Source: Gerris lacustris (lineage: Eukaryota > Arthropoda > Insecta > Hemiptera > Gerridae). Taken from it: DNA of 64,000 bases. Of the stretch, positions 34,254 to 46,633 are shown piece after piece (positions within the stretch are counted from its first letter, which is position 1; each line of letters opens with the position of its first letter). The translations under genes and the position numbers were made by a program. Where the stretch lies: the NCBI GenBank assembly GCA_951217055.1, contig OX578277.1:107822514-107886513 (forward strand), given 5' to 3'. The notes beneath the pieces were generated by a model. The model worked only from the letters and a program-made list of their open reading frames with translations. It was not told where the DNA came from and did no database searches.

Positions 34254-34839
34254 TACATTATATCGTCAATGAGTGATGAAATTACAGTAATAACAAAAAT
34301 ATATTTGCTAAAATGTAGTGAAATATTTATAAATTGAATAATTTACTGTAAAAAATTAGATAGAGACAAAAAGAATTAGAGGTTCGAATACGACAAATTA
34401 ACCAAATATGGTTAATCTGCCGTAATATGTGTCAATAAAAATGACAAATCGAGGATGACACTGAAATCCCTCATCTTCTTGCTTTATTGTTAAGAGATAT
34501 TGTTGTCATAATATATTCTATTACTTAAGTTTTTATCATACAATTAAATTAAAAATTATATTAGCAATTGGTTGTCTATTATAGGAAATAATGTTTTATT
34601 ACATTTTTTGTTTTTTAAAAAAGCAAGGAAACTAAAGAAAAAAATTGTTTCTCCACTGAAAACTTGAGTTGTCTTTAATACGGTCTGACTGTGTCACCAT
34701 TCATATGTAAATTTAAGTTATTTATTTATGACCTAATATAAAAGAAAATCCGGAGGCGCCCATTAAAGAATTTATTTTTTATCTTATATTCTGGATAGAT
34801 CATGGCAAATATACACCCATGACAATATATGTGAATATA

Positions 34840-35122
<283 letters not shown>

Positions 35123-35708
35123 TATATTCACATATATTGTCATGGGTGTATATTTGCCATGATCTATCCAGAATATAAGATAAAAAATAAATTCTTTAAT
35201 GGGCGCCTCCGGATTTTCTTTTATATTAGGTCATAAATAAATAACTTAAATTTACATATGAATGGTGACACAGTCAGACCGTATTAAAGACAACTCAAGT
35301 TTTCAGTGGAGAAACAATTTTTTTCTTTAGTTTCCTTGCTTTTTTAAAAAACAAAAAATGTAATAAAACATTATTTCCTATAATAGACAACCAATTGCTA
35401 ATATAATTTTTAATTTAATTGTATGATAAAAACTTAAGTAATAGAATATATTATGACAACAATATCTCTTAACAATAAAGCAAGAAGATGAGGGATTTCA
35501 GTGTCATCCTCGATTTGTCATTTTTATTGACACATATTACGGCAGATTAACCATATTTGGTTAATTTGTCGTATTCGAACCTCTAATTCTTTTTGTCTCT
35601 ATCTAATTTTTTACAGTAAATTATTCAATTTATAAATATTTCACTACATTTTAGCAAATATATTTTTGTTATTACTGTAATTTCATCACTCATTGACGAT
35701 ATAATGTA

Positions 35709-35942
35709 TTTTGCTTCCGAGCTTACTGAGAGTAAGGGAAGATATGTGATCGTTCTGAAGGGCGAAATGTTTTTATGTCTCCGATTTCAAAAATTCCAAG
35801 ACAGAAATCTGTGTGTGTCTGTCTGTCTACCTTTCGCTCTATGCATCTACACAGACTGCCGATGACAGACATTATTTAAAAACCACTTTTTTGGACTCAG
35901 GAAACCTCAAAAAGTGTAGATCCATGAAAATCTCAATATTTG
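35709..35942. mobile_element. Family A and family F fragments, right arm
   Basis: Mirror image of 34020-34253, by the constant coordinate sum 69962. Confidence 0.7.
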
Positions 35943-36115
35943 ATTTTCTCGCTATTACAAAACATTCTCTGTAAATATACTAGAAATTTATTCGTACTTA
36001 TTTTTATTTATTTATGTTAATTTTCATTAGACTGAGCTACACCATATTACAGATTGTTATGAATGATAAAAGAAAGAATAAAATAAATTATAATTTGGAT
36101 TTGAATACAAAATAT

Positions 36116-36693
36116 ACTGTCAATTGGTGTGGCACATAGCTTCCTCGCATCCTATCACCTACGTTATTGATTTTATGTTTTTAAAGGACATTATTTTTAA
36201 TAATTTTGTTTCCCCCATTTTTTTATCTGTAAAATTTGTTTTGATTTTTAACATGAATTAAAATATTAATAAAACAAACGTTAAAGAGCGAAATTAATCT
36301 GGTGCTATCTGCGGGCTACTTTCGATAAACTATAAAAGTTACATACAAATTAGATAAGTACTTTTGAAGATATAGGTGTAAGTGTATATGTTGTGCGCAT
36401 GTAGAAGAGAAGCAACTGAGCGCAGAAGGTTGAAACTTATATGGGACCAACACTGAGCTAATTATGACATACCATACAATTGGATTTCATTAAAATTGGA
36501 CGAGTAGTTTTTAAGATATATTGATTCGCAAAAATTGAGCGACATACCGAAAGACAGACACGGAACCAATAATGTTCCCTGATGTCTAAAACGGATTTCT
36601 GTCTTGGAATTTTTGAAATCGGAGATATCAAATATTTTTGTTCTTCAGAACGATCACATAGCTTCCGTTATCTTCGGTAAGCTCCGAAGCAAA
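36116..36693 (+). mobile_element. Repeat family A in right palindrome arm
   Basis: Mirror of 33269-33846. Runs from CTGTCAATTGGTGTGGCAC to GTAAGCTCCGAAGC, the CTCCGAAGC variant being shared by both arms. Confidence 0.9.
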
Positions 36694-36756
36694 ATTCTAA
36701 TTGCGAAAAATGTTTATAAGGTGAATAGAAGTGAGAATACTCGTACTGTTCAAAAG

Positions 36757-37425
36757 ACAGAAGAAGAATGCAGTTTAGAAATGTTATTGAAGGTAATGCA
36801 ATAAGACTACCTGTATATAAGGTTTACAGGTAGCAGTTTCTCTCTTAGAATTGCTGTACATTGTTTTAGCTGAACTGACGTAGACGCGATCAAATAGTTA
36901 ATTTAAAAATAGAAAATTACAGACTTATACATTGTACTGACAAATAACTTGAGCAGAATGTTCAAACTAAATATAAACAATAACAACAGAGGCTGATGAC
37001 CAGGTCACAACCCTCTACAATATTAATTAACTCTTAATAACTACATGTATTGTTATATATAAAAGAGTTATGAGTATATGTGATAGGACAATGTGGTGTA
37101 GAGTCAAGTCTGGAGGTCGAAAAACTCATTAGAATCTCTTGTAGCAGATCTTAACTCACACACAGCATTATTATGCTATCCATTGTCTTGAGTGTACTAA
37201 CACCTGTAGAAACCCATTATGCTACTATATAGAGCATTCACTTTAATATAACTACGCTAAATGTAGATAAAACAAGCCTATAACTTTCACATATCCCTCT
37301 ACGCAGCTATCAATCTTCAGCTATTAAGTACCAATGTTTTAATACCTTTTTTTATCAGGCCACGGGATATTGGAATAAAGTTTTTTATAGTGTGATACTT
37401 AAACATTCTTTCTAATCAGAACTGT
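36757..37425. other. Unclassified stretch right of the palindrome
   Basis: Sequence beyond the right arm is not mirrored on the left, where a TA tract lies instead. No repeat or credible open frame recognised. Confidence 0.4.
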
Positions 37426-37429
37426 GATA

Positions 37430-37585
37430 TAACAGTTATTTGTGCAACTAGTGCGCAAAGTGGCACTTTACTGCACTCGAGAGAAATATTTACGCTCGAG
37501 CCGCAGGCGAGGGCGGAAAGGCTTCTTGAGTGCAGCAAAGACACTTCAAGCTCGAGTTGCACATTAAATTTTTCCTACAGTTAGT
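37430..37585. mobile_element. Palindrome-cored module, GTGCGC word form
   Basis: The left edge GTTATTTGTGCAACTAGTGC is opposed by GCTCGAGTTGCACATTAAAT. The inside has GGCACTTTACTGCACTCGAG, the near-palindrome CTCGAGCCGCAGGCGAGGGC and CTTGAGTGCAGCAAAG. About 45 bp at each side pair imperfectly. The left edge matches the edge words of the modules at 26173, 42978, 45755 and 60620. Confidence 0.7.
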
Positions 37586-38091
37586 TTTTATATCTGTAAA
37601 AAAAATATAAAATAATAAAGTGTTCATCAACATGTAAAAAAAGGTTTTACACTATCAACTAAACCAGCTGTTCTGTTTATAGCCAGTGCTGCCTTTTTTG
37701 CCTGATTCAGCAAACCTGACCAAGCGCTGTTATTATTATTCGTCACAACACTTACTCATTACATTTGATTTTGTTTTTAGATTGTCTATCTTTAATTTTT
37801 TATATTTTAACATTTTTATATTTGATATATAGTGTTTAAAGCATGTAGTTAGTTAAAAAATGATCATTAGTTGTCATTGTTATCATTATTATAATTTGGA
37901 TTATTTAATCTTTGTTTAGATTTAAGTTCTTTATGTTCATAAGTTGGAACACTGGAGTGCGGTAAAGTAGCAAGTGCAGGAATCTGTTGTTTTATCTACG
38001 ATTGATACGAAATATAAACATTGTATCTCTGTTTAGATGCGTAGAAAGTGATTCTTTACTTGTATTCATTGCGCATGCGCGTCTCATAGTT

Positions 38092-38147
38092 CTGAAGAAT
38101 TCCTCTTCTTTACCACCCTAGGGCGGTAAAGAAGAGGAATTCTTCAG
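38092..38147. repeat. 56-bp palindrome, one mismatch
   Basis: CTGAAGAATTCCTCTTCTTT is the start of a 28-bp arm whose complement follows directly with no loop. The centre reads CCTAGGG. The sister copy at 46368-46423 is perfect. Confidence 0.95.
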
Positions 38148-38245
38148 CTTTACGCACGATCACCGAGTTTGTTTACATTTAACAAAACTAATTTGCAGTT
38201 CTTTTATTAAAGTAACTGTTTAATATCAAGTTTTAGTGAAAAACA

Positions 38246-38412
38246 ATGAATGAATCAAGTCACTTTGACAAAAAATGTGGAGAATAATACTCCTCCAGAA
38301 ATAATTAATTCGGCAAGAAATACAACTAATGAATTAATACCATCTTTATCAAGAGAGAGATACGAACTTACATACAGCAAGTTTATTTTTTTCTGTATTT
38401 ATTATTTAAATC
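38246..38412 (+). pseudogene. N-terminal relic of a tyrosine-recombinase-like protein
   Basis: Two ATGs (38246, 38250) follow a short leader. The second frame gives ENNTPPEIINSARNTTNEL and then PSLSRERYELTYSKF before leaving homology after about 48 residues. From memory of the family, a proline-glutamate segment, a small-residue helix, then an L/I-P-x-x-S-R-x-x-Y-x-x-x-Y-x-x-F pattern is typical of the N-terminal helical, DNA-binding part of Crypton-derived/KIAA1958-like tyrosine recombinases. That match is an inference, not a search result. The catalytic domain is absent. The upstream ATG frame ends within a few codons, so there is probably a frameshift. Homologous broken copy at 46501-46633. 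Confidence 0.45.
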
Positions 38413-38420
38413 TAACAATC

Positions 38421-38572
38421 GTAGATAAAGTACGGTACGCAACTCGTGCGAAAACGGCATTTTGCATTGCTCGTGTGGTTTTACTACCCTCGCTATCGCT
38501 CAGGTGCAAACTCTACACTCGCATGCAAAATGCTACTTTCCGCACTCGACGCGTATTGTACTATTGTGTAAT
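38421..38572. mobile_element. Palindrome-cored module, CTCGTGCG word form, copy 1
   Basis: The edge GTAGATAAAGTACGGTACGC and the opposite ACGCGTATTGTACTAT enclose GCAACTCGTGCGAAAACGG, ATTTTGCATTGCTCGTG, CCCTCGCTATCGCTCAGG and CTCGCATGCAAAATGC, which fold back on each other. The first edge is homologous to AGATAAAATATTGTATG at 45535 and 60412. Frames at 38250-38585 and 38462-38677 run across it. Confidence 0.7.
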
Positions 38573-38706
38573 ATTTTTAGTGTGATAACAACCACTTTAT
38601 CGGTCAACTGTAGAAAAAAATTAGTATTTACTACTGACATTTTAAGGAATTTTCTTATAGTGACTTATTTTGAATGATTAATAAGCTAAAATAAGGGAAA
38701 AATAGT

Positions 38707-39400
38707 CTGCCAATTAGTTTGGCACATAGCTCCCTCTTGTCCTATTTATTATACTAAAATGATTCTATGCTTATACAACTTTTTTTTGTATAATTTATTT
38801 ATCCTCCCCCCCCCCCCCCCCCGGTTTTTTAAAATCTGTCAAAATTGTTTTGATTTTTATACATGAATTAAAGTATCAACTCAGCAAGATTTAAAGAGCG
38901 TACACGGTTGAAATTAATCTGGGGGTAATCTGCAGGCTACTTCCGAGAAACCATCCAAATTTTATAAAAAATTAAAATTAGATAAAAAGTTTTTGAAGAT
39001 TTAGGTGTAAATAAATTTATTCTTGTACACATGTGGAAGATAAACAAATAGGAGAAGAAACTTGGAACTTATATGGGATCAACAATAGGCTAATCCAACA
39101 ATTGTGACCTACCATTGAAATTTTATTAATATAAGACAAGTAGTTTTTTTGATATTTTAGTTTCGCAAAAATTGAGTCACAGATATACGGAAGCAAAAAT
39201 GTTTCCTGATGTTTGAAACGGATTTCTGTATTGGAATTTTTGAAATCGGAGATATAAAATGTTTTGGTTCTCCAGAACGATCATATAACTTCTGTTACCT
39301 AATCATTAAGGCCCCTCATACATGTCAAACATCATGCATCATGTTTGCGCAAACATCATGTTTTGACGCAAACATTTTGGGCCTTTTGCTCGGAAGCAAT
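38707..39400 (+). mobile_element. Repeat family A copy with insertion in its hairpin
   Basis: Starts CTGCCAATTAGTTTGGCAC and has a poly-C tract at 38808-38822. Near its 3' end, after CTTCTGTTACCT, the hairpin is replaced by a family N element (about 39309-39394), and family A resumes with TCGGAAGC. Confidence 0.8.
39309..39394. mobile_element. Short family N element (TGTTTGCGCAAACA)
   Basis: Begins GGCCCCTCATACATGTCAAA and contains the palindrome ATGTTTGCGCAAACAT and then TTTTGACGCAAACATTTTGG. It shares words with 27449-27612. The target duplication is not clean. Confidence 0.6.
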
Positions 39401-39757
39401 ATATTTATCTGTCACGCAAATATAAACAAACATTTCAATACCGTAAAAAATTGTTGATAATTGTTAATAACATTGCATAACCTACTCAATCTGTTGAATT
39501 TGTTTTTCACTGTCTTTGTTTATTGCCAATTTATTTAATGTTGAAAAAGAAAGCAAAGAAAAATAGTTGAATAGAGCCCGAGAACTTCTGCCCCAACTGA
39601 TACTGAACTATCTCTAGGAATGGAAGTCCATTCAATATATGCATTTTCCTCTAGCATCTTCATTAGGTTAGATGCTAATTGTCAAAATAATTTACAAATT
39701 TTTAAATTTAAAAACTCTTTTCTCCTAATCACATCTAAGTAGGTTGGTGAAGCATTA

Positions 39758-40332
39758 TCTATATATATAAAACTAAGAGTGACAGTGACTGACTGATCAA
39801 AAATTCTTCTACTTCCCATTGACATAGAGATTTGAAATTTGGTACATAGATAGAGTGTACCATAAATAGATAAGTGCGGCCATTTTGCGTTCGATATATG
39901 GCCACTATATTGAATTATAGCCGCCATCTTGGATTTATTCACATTCTATTATCTCAGTTTCCAGTGGACCTAGGGATCTGAAATTTGGTACATAGACCTA
40001 TGGTAGCTAAAGACGAAAATTTAAGGCAATTTCACTTCAACATATGGCCGCCATCTTGGATTTAATCAGATACTATTATCTTAGCTTCCAGTGGATTTAA
40101 AGATCTTAAATTTGTTACATAGACTTATTGTAACTAAAATTGAAAAATTGAATGTAGAATAAAATAGAATAATTGAAAATGCATAAAAAAATAATATATA
40201 ACCTACTTTTACTAAAATACGAAATTATGTAACAATAAAGATAATATATTAATTATATTGTTTTAATTATTATTTACACATAGCGCCAACTTCTAGACGG
40301 ATAAGGTGCACGAAGCGCACCGATCCGTCTAG
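39758..40332 (+). mobile_element. 575-bp non-autonomous Helitron
   Basis: Starts TCTATATATATAAAACTAAG, preceded by A, and ends CCGTCTAG, followed by T, as expected for insertion between A and T. A hairpin, GGTGC-ACGAAGC-GCACC, lies about 8 bases before the terminal CTAG. The body has three diverged repeats of about 120 bp built on GAAATTTGGTACATAGA and GCCGCCATCTTGGATT. There is no Rep/helicase frame. The 86-codon minus frame at 39682-39942 is incidental. Confidence 0.75.
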
Positions 40333-40779
40333 TTATATTATATATTTGTATACCTAGATTTTTATTTTAACTTCACTATTTAGCTATGTGGATATCTACA
40401 AAGAAATATCAACCTTAAGCAAGGAATCAATACTAAACCGTCTCATCAAAAGAGTATTGCAAGGTTTAGTAGAACCTTTCTTTGTATACTGTTTTGTTTT
40501 CTTTACTATTCCCAAAGGCGCGAATATCCTCCAGGGTCTTGAGTCAAAATAATAAAAAAGAAATATAAAATACCAGGATAAAGAAGGCCTGGGCTTTGTG
40601 GAATACCAGGTGGCCTATTTCCCGAATACAATAAACAGGTGAATAAAGAAACAAATTTTCCAGTTCCAAATTACATCACGTAGCTTTTAGATACTATTAT
40701 ACTTGCCATCAGAAATATTGCATTATCTTGCCACTTTAATTAAATGGAAAGCTCTAAAGAATTTGTAAAATAAAAATAA

Positions 40780-40920
40780 AATTTCTTGCATACGAGTCTG
40801 CAAGACAGTGCGAGACATTTTAATGTAACACTTTTTGGTAACGCTTGTGTAACGCTTTTTGGTGTCGTTTTTTGTAACGCTTTTCGAGTTTATGTGCCAA
40901 AGTAAAGACATGAAAATGTC
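40780..40920. repeat. GTAACGCTTTTT-containing segment, copy 1
   Basis: Several GTAACGCTTTTTGG words are followed by AAGACATGAAAATGTCA. Much the same series recurs at 41725-41790, so the two copies bracket the family D copy and the GC-rich patch. Confidence 0.6.
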
Positions 40921-41108
40921 AAAAAAATTCGAGCGTGCAGATTCTTGCGTTTGTAAATTAGGAATTAAATCGAATATATGTTGTGCACGAAGAAAGAAAG
41001 TACTTTTCTTCTTTATTTTTTCAGATTATTAAGAAGTATTCATTTAGCTTCTTCGCCCATATTTTTATGATAAAAGCAAAAATTAATAGTATAACAAAAA
41101 TAAATAAA

Positions 41109-41590
41109 CAGGTCAAGTGTGTGCTAGTCAACATACAGCGAGGGTCCGTAGGCCACACTGAATGGTTTAAGTAGTACCCTATTGATAGTGCTTTTTAAAA
41201 TGCTAAAAAGCTTACTTTGAACTATCCTATGGGTCTGATATTCCCAAAACACATAAAAAAACTTCTGATAAAGTATTTTTTTGCCACTCAACCGGACTAC
41301 AACCATATAAATACATCGAAAAGACCATAGTTATAAAAAAACGTATTTTGTCAATAAAAAATAAAATAATATTTTTTTCGAAATTTCCAAAAAGTGGTAT
41401 CTTTACTTTTGGTCGAAGAATGTTCACATAAGTGAGATGACGGGGGGGGGGGCACGTTTCACACCCACTTTAAACTTGCCTACGCTCACCTTATCTAAGT
41501 TATAAGTTATAACGAAAGAATTATATATTTTTTAAATCAGCTCGACTTACCCTTTGATATGATACCCCTCACGGTGTCGAAAAAAAATTT
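41109..41590. mobile_element. Repeat family D, copy 2 (3'-truncated)
   Basis: Collinear with 8846-9360: CAGGTCAAGTGTGTGCTAG, GGGTCCGTAGGCCACACTG, AACCGGACTACAACCATATA and CCCCTCACGGTGTCGAAAAA. It stops there, so it lacks the right inverted repeat seen in copy 1. Confidence 0.8.
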
Positions 41591-41599
41591 AAAAAAATA

Positions 41600-41720
41600 A
41601 TTTGAGAGTGAGACGTGGGGCGGGTAGCCGATCGGGAGGGGAAGGATGGGTTAGGCCCTACCGAGCGCGTTAGGGGAAGACTCTACCTAGAGGGGGCAGG
41701 TTTGATTGCACAGCACACCT
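41600..41720. other. GC-rich patch of unknown origin
   Basis: About 120 bp with GACGTGGGGCGGGTAGCC, CCTACCGAGCGCGTTAGGGG and CTCTACCTAGAGGGGGCAGG stands out strongly from the AT-rich surroundings and matches nothing else in the window. Its short CTACC/GGTAG words could pair. It has no open frame of note. Confidence 0.5.
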
Positions 41721-41849
41721 CCGTGTAACGCTTTTTATTTAGTAACGCTTTTTGAGATTATGTCCCATAGCCAAGACATGAAAATGTCATACTTTCAAAA
41801 ATAATGCCGTTATGGAAAAATAGACGTCAAGAAAAGCTTTCGTTACGTT

Positions 41850-42486
41850 GAATTGTTGGATGTATGATATTTTATTATTCTACATCAGCACTTTCAAAGT
41901 TTCTTTAGTCGTAGAATGACTTGGTATTTAATGAAAAGGTTTTAAAAGAATCAAACTAAGAGAGTTGGTCGTAATTTTGTAATAGAAGTTCAACATAATA
42001 TTAATTAAATTGGACCATGTTATATTCAAGACAAGAGTGAGTCTAGATTCCTCCCAGGCAAAGCTCTTGAAGTATGATGAAATGCTTCTAAAGTGGTAGT
42101 CGAGATGACTTGCCAAAACTTTACTATCCACTGCTTATCTTAAATCACGACTTTAACATTATGATAACATTTCCAGGTGGTATGGAAGCTTTGTTATTAA
42201 AGTTTCAACTCGAACCCCCTTGTCATGCATCATCCTAAGTGAAACATCAAGTTTGAGAATTGGATCTATTTTCTAGGAGCTGTTTTTCAACTGAGTCATG
42301 ATGATAATGTTGTTTTTCTGAAGGTGGAATTCCTCAGGGAGGTCAACGACTCCCTTAGTCAATACCTCTCTTACCTTTCTATTAGAATAAAAACACCAAG
42401 ATTTACCAGAAAAAAATGCCGATACTACAATCATAACCTATACGTCATAACCTATAACCTTCACGTTTATCACTTCTGCTGCGAAT
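41850..42486. other. Unclassified stretch
   Basis: No shared repeat or credible gene recognised. Confidence 0.4.
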
Positions 42487-42489
42487 TAA

Positions 42490-42841
42490 GGCTCTACCGC
42501 CCTTTGAGGTTAGGAAAAACAGTAAAATTAAAATTATACTGGTTCTAAGCAAGATATCAAAAATCTAATCACAGGCTTCATTCCTAATTTTAATTCTGCA
42601 CAATTTGAGCCCAATTTTAACTTCCCATGATAAATAGTACAGGCGCCATTTTAATACAACGAGCTTTATCGTTGTATTGAAATGGCGCCTGTACTATTTA
42701 TCATAGGAAGTTAAAATAGGGCTCAAATTGTGCAGAATTAAAATTAGGAAGGAAGCCTGTGATCAGATATTTGATATCTTGCTTATAACCAATAAAATGT
42801 TGAATTTAATGATTTTTCTAACCTCAAAGAGCGGTAGAGCC
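42490..42841. mobile_element. 352-bp foldback MITE with TAA target duplication
   Basis: GGCTCTACCGCCCTTTGAGG at the left pairs with the complementary right end. The arms of about 165 bp remain complementary to a centre at about 42665 (ACAACGAGCTTTATCGTTGT). TAA flanks both ends (42487-42489 and 42842-42844). GGC ends and TAA/TTA duplications fit the PIF/Harbinger group. The 74-codon frame at 42324-42548 overlaps it by chance. Confidence 0.85.
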
Positions 42842-42974
42842 TAATAATAATTGCATTTTATATCGGCAACAAGTATGTTTCAATATGGCTACCAGGAAAA
42901 ATTTGTCATGGAAAAACATACAAATTCTTAATCTACCTTAAAAGATATTCAAAGTTTTAAGTAATATGGCATGG

Positions 42975-43080
42975 CATAATCGTTATTTGTGCAACTGGTG
43001 CGCAAAGTGGCACTTAGCTGCACTTGAGAGAAATATTTACGCACGAGCCGCAGACGAGAGCGGAAAGGTTATAAATTAAA
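42975..43080. mobile_element. Truncated palindrome-cored module, GTGCGC form
   Basis: CGTTATTTGTGCAACTGGTG, AAAGTGGCACTTAGCTGCAC and GCACGAGCCGCAGACGAGAG match 37430-37525 closely. The right half is missing and a 95-bp array begins instead. Confidence 0.75.
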
Positions 43081-43515
43081 AAATTATAAATTAATAAATT
43101 AAATCAATAAAAAATATTTATAAGGAATTATTTATGGAATTATTTACTCTATATTGCTGTTTAGGGGCTCATAAAAAATTATAAATACATAAATTAAATC
43201 AATAAAAAATATTTATAAGGAATTATTTATGGAATTATTTACTCTATATTGCTGTTTAGGGGCTCATAAAAAATTATAAATACATAAATTAAATCAATAA
43301 AAAATATTTATAAGGAATTGTTTATTGAATTATTTACTCTATCTTGCTTTTTAGGGGCTCATAAAAAATTATAAATAAATAAATTAAATCAATAAAAAAT
43401 ATTTATAAGGAATTATTTATGGAATTATTTACTCTATCTTGCTTTTTAGGGGCTCATAAAAAATTATAAATAAATAAATTAAATCTATAAAAAATATTTA
43501 TAAGGAATTATTTAT
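43080..43515. repeat. 95-bp tandem array, about 4.5 units
   Basis: The unit has AAATTAAATCAATAAAAAAT, TTATAAGGAATTATTTATGG and TTTAGGGGCTCATAAAAAAT, recurring at 43096, 43191 and further 95-bp steps with few substitutions. Confidence 0.95.
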
Positions 43516-43519
43516 GTCA

Positions 43520-44575
<1,056 letters not shown>

Positions 44576-44599
44576 CAATAAAAATACTGTGTTTGCACA

Positions 44600-44858
44600 C
44601 TGCAATTATTAGCTACACAATTTGTGGTAGTGAGAGACACCAAGGGATGTGCCACGCAAGGTGACACATAGGAACTGTTCCAACATCAGACTAACGTCAT
44701 CAAGATGTTGGCTCGGCATTACGCTATGTCCTGCATCGTTTTGTCGCGTCCGACTCGTCAGGGGCCCTACGATGCCCCCCCCCCCCCCCCCCCAGACCAA
44801 TAGGTCTGGTATAGGACCTATCTTCCTCCTCATTTTCGTCATAATGGCATAAATCAAT
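44600..44858. other. GC-richer unclassified segment with poly-C
   Basis: Includes GATGTTGGCTCGGCATTACG, a 20-plus poly-C run at about 44772-44793 and the inverted pair AGACCAATAGGTCTGGTATA. Two frames (44609-44857 minus, 44649-44852 plus) overlap each other and cross the poly-C, so neither is credible. Confidence 0.4.
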
Positions 44859-45112
44859 CATTGTTTTTCACTAAAAACACGATATAAACAGTCACTTTAA
44901 TTAAACGAACAGCAAATTAGTTTTGTTAAATGTAAATATACTCGCTAATGGTGCGTTAAGGCGAATAATTCTTCTTTTTTACCTATTACTAGGGCGGAAA
45001 AAAGAGGAATTATGAAACGCGCATGCGCAATGAATACAAGTAAGTAAAGAATCACTTTCTATACATCTAAACAGAGAATCAATGTATATATTTCGTATCA
45101 ATCGTAGATAAA
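44859..45112 (-). mobile_element. Recombinase-relic element, 5' part only (copy 3)
   Basis: In reverse it shows the same left end (CAATCGTAGATAAA at 45099-45112), the GCGCATGCGC palindrome at about 45020, a decayed form of the 56-bp palindrome (TTCCTCTTTTTTCCGCCC) and the same leader to an ATG at 44861-44859. Homology stops just after that ATG, so no recombinase residues remain. Confidence 0.75.
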
Positions 45113-45760
45113 TATATTTTATCTCCAGTAGGGAGAAAAAGTTATGACTTTGGATTATTTTAGAAGGACTAAAGTAAGTCTTTTCTTCCCTGAACTCAAA
45201 AGTAGGGAGAAAAAGTAAAAGTAGGGCGGAAAATTAAAAGTAGGGCAAAAAAGTAAAGATTGCCAACTTAATCATTTTATAAATAGTAGAAAATGAATGG
45301 CTAACGTAATGAAGTTGATGAAATCAGGTTGACGACACTGCTTTTTCGACCTCGTTTTTCATTGTTTATAACCTGCATCTAAATAACCTTCTATTTGAGT
45401 TTAATTCCAATTCTTATTTGTTTTTAATATTGAATCTCATATCTGTTATAAAAAGTCCTAATAATTATTGTTATTTATTAAAAATAATAAATAAAAACTG
45501 TGCAATGGATGAAAATGTGTATTTGCTCCCTACTGGAGATAAAATATTGTATGAATCTCGTGAGTAATGTGCCATTATTCCCTCTCGCGACAATTATCTC
45601 CCGAGGCGCAGCCGAGGGAGCTAATTAGCGTTATTCCCTCGGCATCGCCTCGGGATTTAGGGACCATGGTTCCTTCGGCTTCACCTCAAAAACCAACTTT
45701 TTCGCTAAGGAAATAATGGCATTCTTTACTCTCTAGGTGCATAAATAACTCTCTAAATAG
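45112..45760. mobile_element. Palindrome-cored module (family C/P), copy 2, inverted
   Basis: Inverted relative to 26173-26995 and lacking its 140-bp insertion. It contains AGTAGGGAGAAAAAGT repeats at 45128-45250, then GAGATAAAATATTGTATG, CTCTCGCGACAATTATCTCC, CCGAGGCGCAGCCGAGGGAG and CCTCGGCATCGCCTCGGG, and ends CTCTCTAGGTGCATAAATAA. It abuts the recombinase-relic element at 45112. Confidence 0.8.
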
Positions 45761-45764
45761 TTAA

Positions 45765-46262
45765 TAATCTAAATAATTTCTAAATTTATTAGATATTCTT
45801 TAAATAACTTTGCTCCAAGTTTCGTTCCGTGTTAATATTTGTTATTTCTTAATAAATAGTTCAGAATAAACGGTACGCATGTACATGTACACAGGTACAC
45901 GAGTACATCGAAATTAAAAGACACTTATTAAAAGAACGACGAAATTAAAAGACGATATTTATTCTAATTATAAATAATTTCTTAATTATTTCTCTTTTGG
46001 TGTTATAGTTAATGTTGAAAATTAAGGATAATCCTAGTAATTTATAAAAATTTACCAGTTTATTACTAATTAAAACTGAAGCACTATTGTAATAATTAGC
46101 AAATGTGACTAATGACTTATGACTAACACTTAATGGTTGTTATTTTGCTCGAGATTTTAAGTGAAATTAAATTAAATTTTAAATTAAACATCGTATGAAA
46201 AGAGGGAAAATAAGAACGAACTGTAATAAATAATATATTGTGTTAACAATCAACTAAAAGAG
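45765..46262. other. AT-rich stretch without recognisable feature
   Basis: Short direct repeats only (TACATGTACACAGGTACACG; AAATTAAAAGAC). No gene recognised. Confidence 0.5.
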
Positions 46263-46367
46263 TTTATCTACGATTGATACGAAATATAAACATTATATCT
46301 CTGTTTAGATGTGTAGAAAGTGATTATTTACGTACTTGTGTTCATTGCGCATGCGCGTCTCATAGTT

Positions 46368-46423
46368 CTGAAGAATTCCTCTTCTTTACCACGCTAGCGT
46401 GGTAAAGAAGAGGAATTCTTCAG
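46368..46423. repeat. 56-bp perfect palindrome
   Basis: A 28-bp arm (starting CTGAAGAATTCCTCTTC) is followed without spacer by its exact complement, with centre CGCTAGCG. It can extrude as a cruciform or fold as RNA. Confidence 0.97.
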
Positions 46424-46500
46424 TTTTTTTACATTTAACAAAACTAATTTGCTATTCTTTTATTAAGTAACTGTTTATATCGAGTTTTTAGTGAAAAACA

Positions 46501-46633
46501 ATGAATGAATCAAGTGGCTTATGTAGAGAATAATACTCCTCCAGAAATAATTAATTCGGCAAAAAATACAACTCAAGATTAATGCTATCTTTATCAAGAG
46601 AAGAGATACGAACTTACATACAGCAAGTTTATT
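46501..46633 (+). pseudogene. N-terminal relic of recombinase-like protein, copy 2
   Basis: ATG at 46501. One frame reads VENNTPPEIINSAKNTTQD and then meets a stop, and a further one-base shift is needed to recover the RYELTYSKF segment. Compared with the 38.25-kb copy it has separate indels, so both are decayed independently. Nothing of the catalytic region is present. Confidence 0.45.

Larger units (their letters stand above)
37991..38429 (+). mobile_element. Recombinase-relic element with 14-bp inverted ends, copy 1
   Basis: TTTATCTACGATTG at 37991-38004 is the exact complement of 38416-38429. In order it contains a GCGCATGCGC palindrome (38071-38080), a 56-bp palindrome (38092-38147), an AT-rich leader, a start codon region at 38246 and a broken recombinase-like N-terminus. 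The copy at 46263-46675 has the same ends and order. It looks like an internally deleted derivative of a larger element. Confidence 0.75.

Noticed and set aside
44609..44857. Two overlapping frames with poly-Gly or poly-Pro
   Set aside because: They read through one poly-C run on opposite strands; a gene is unlikely on either.
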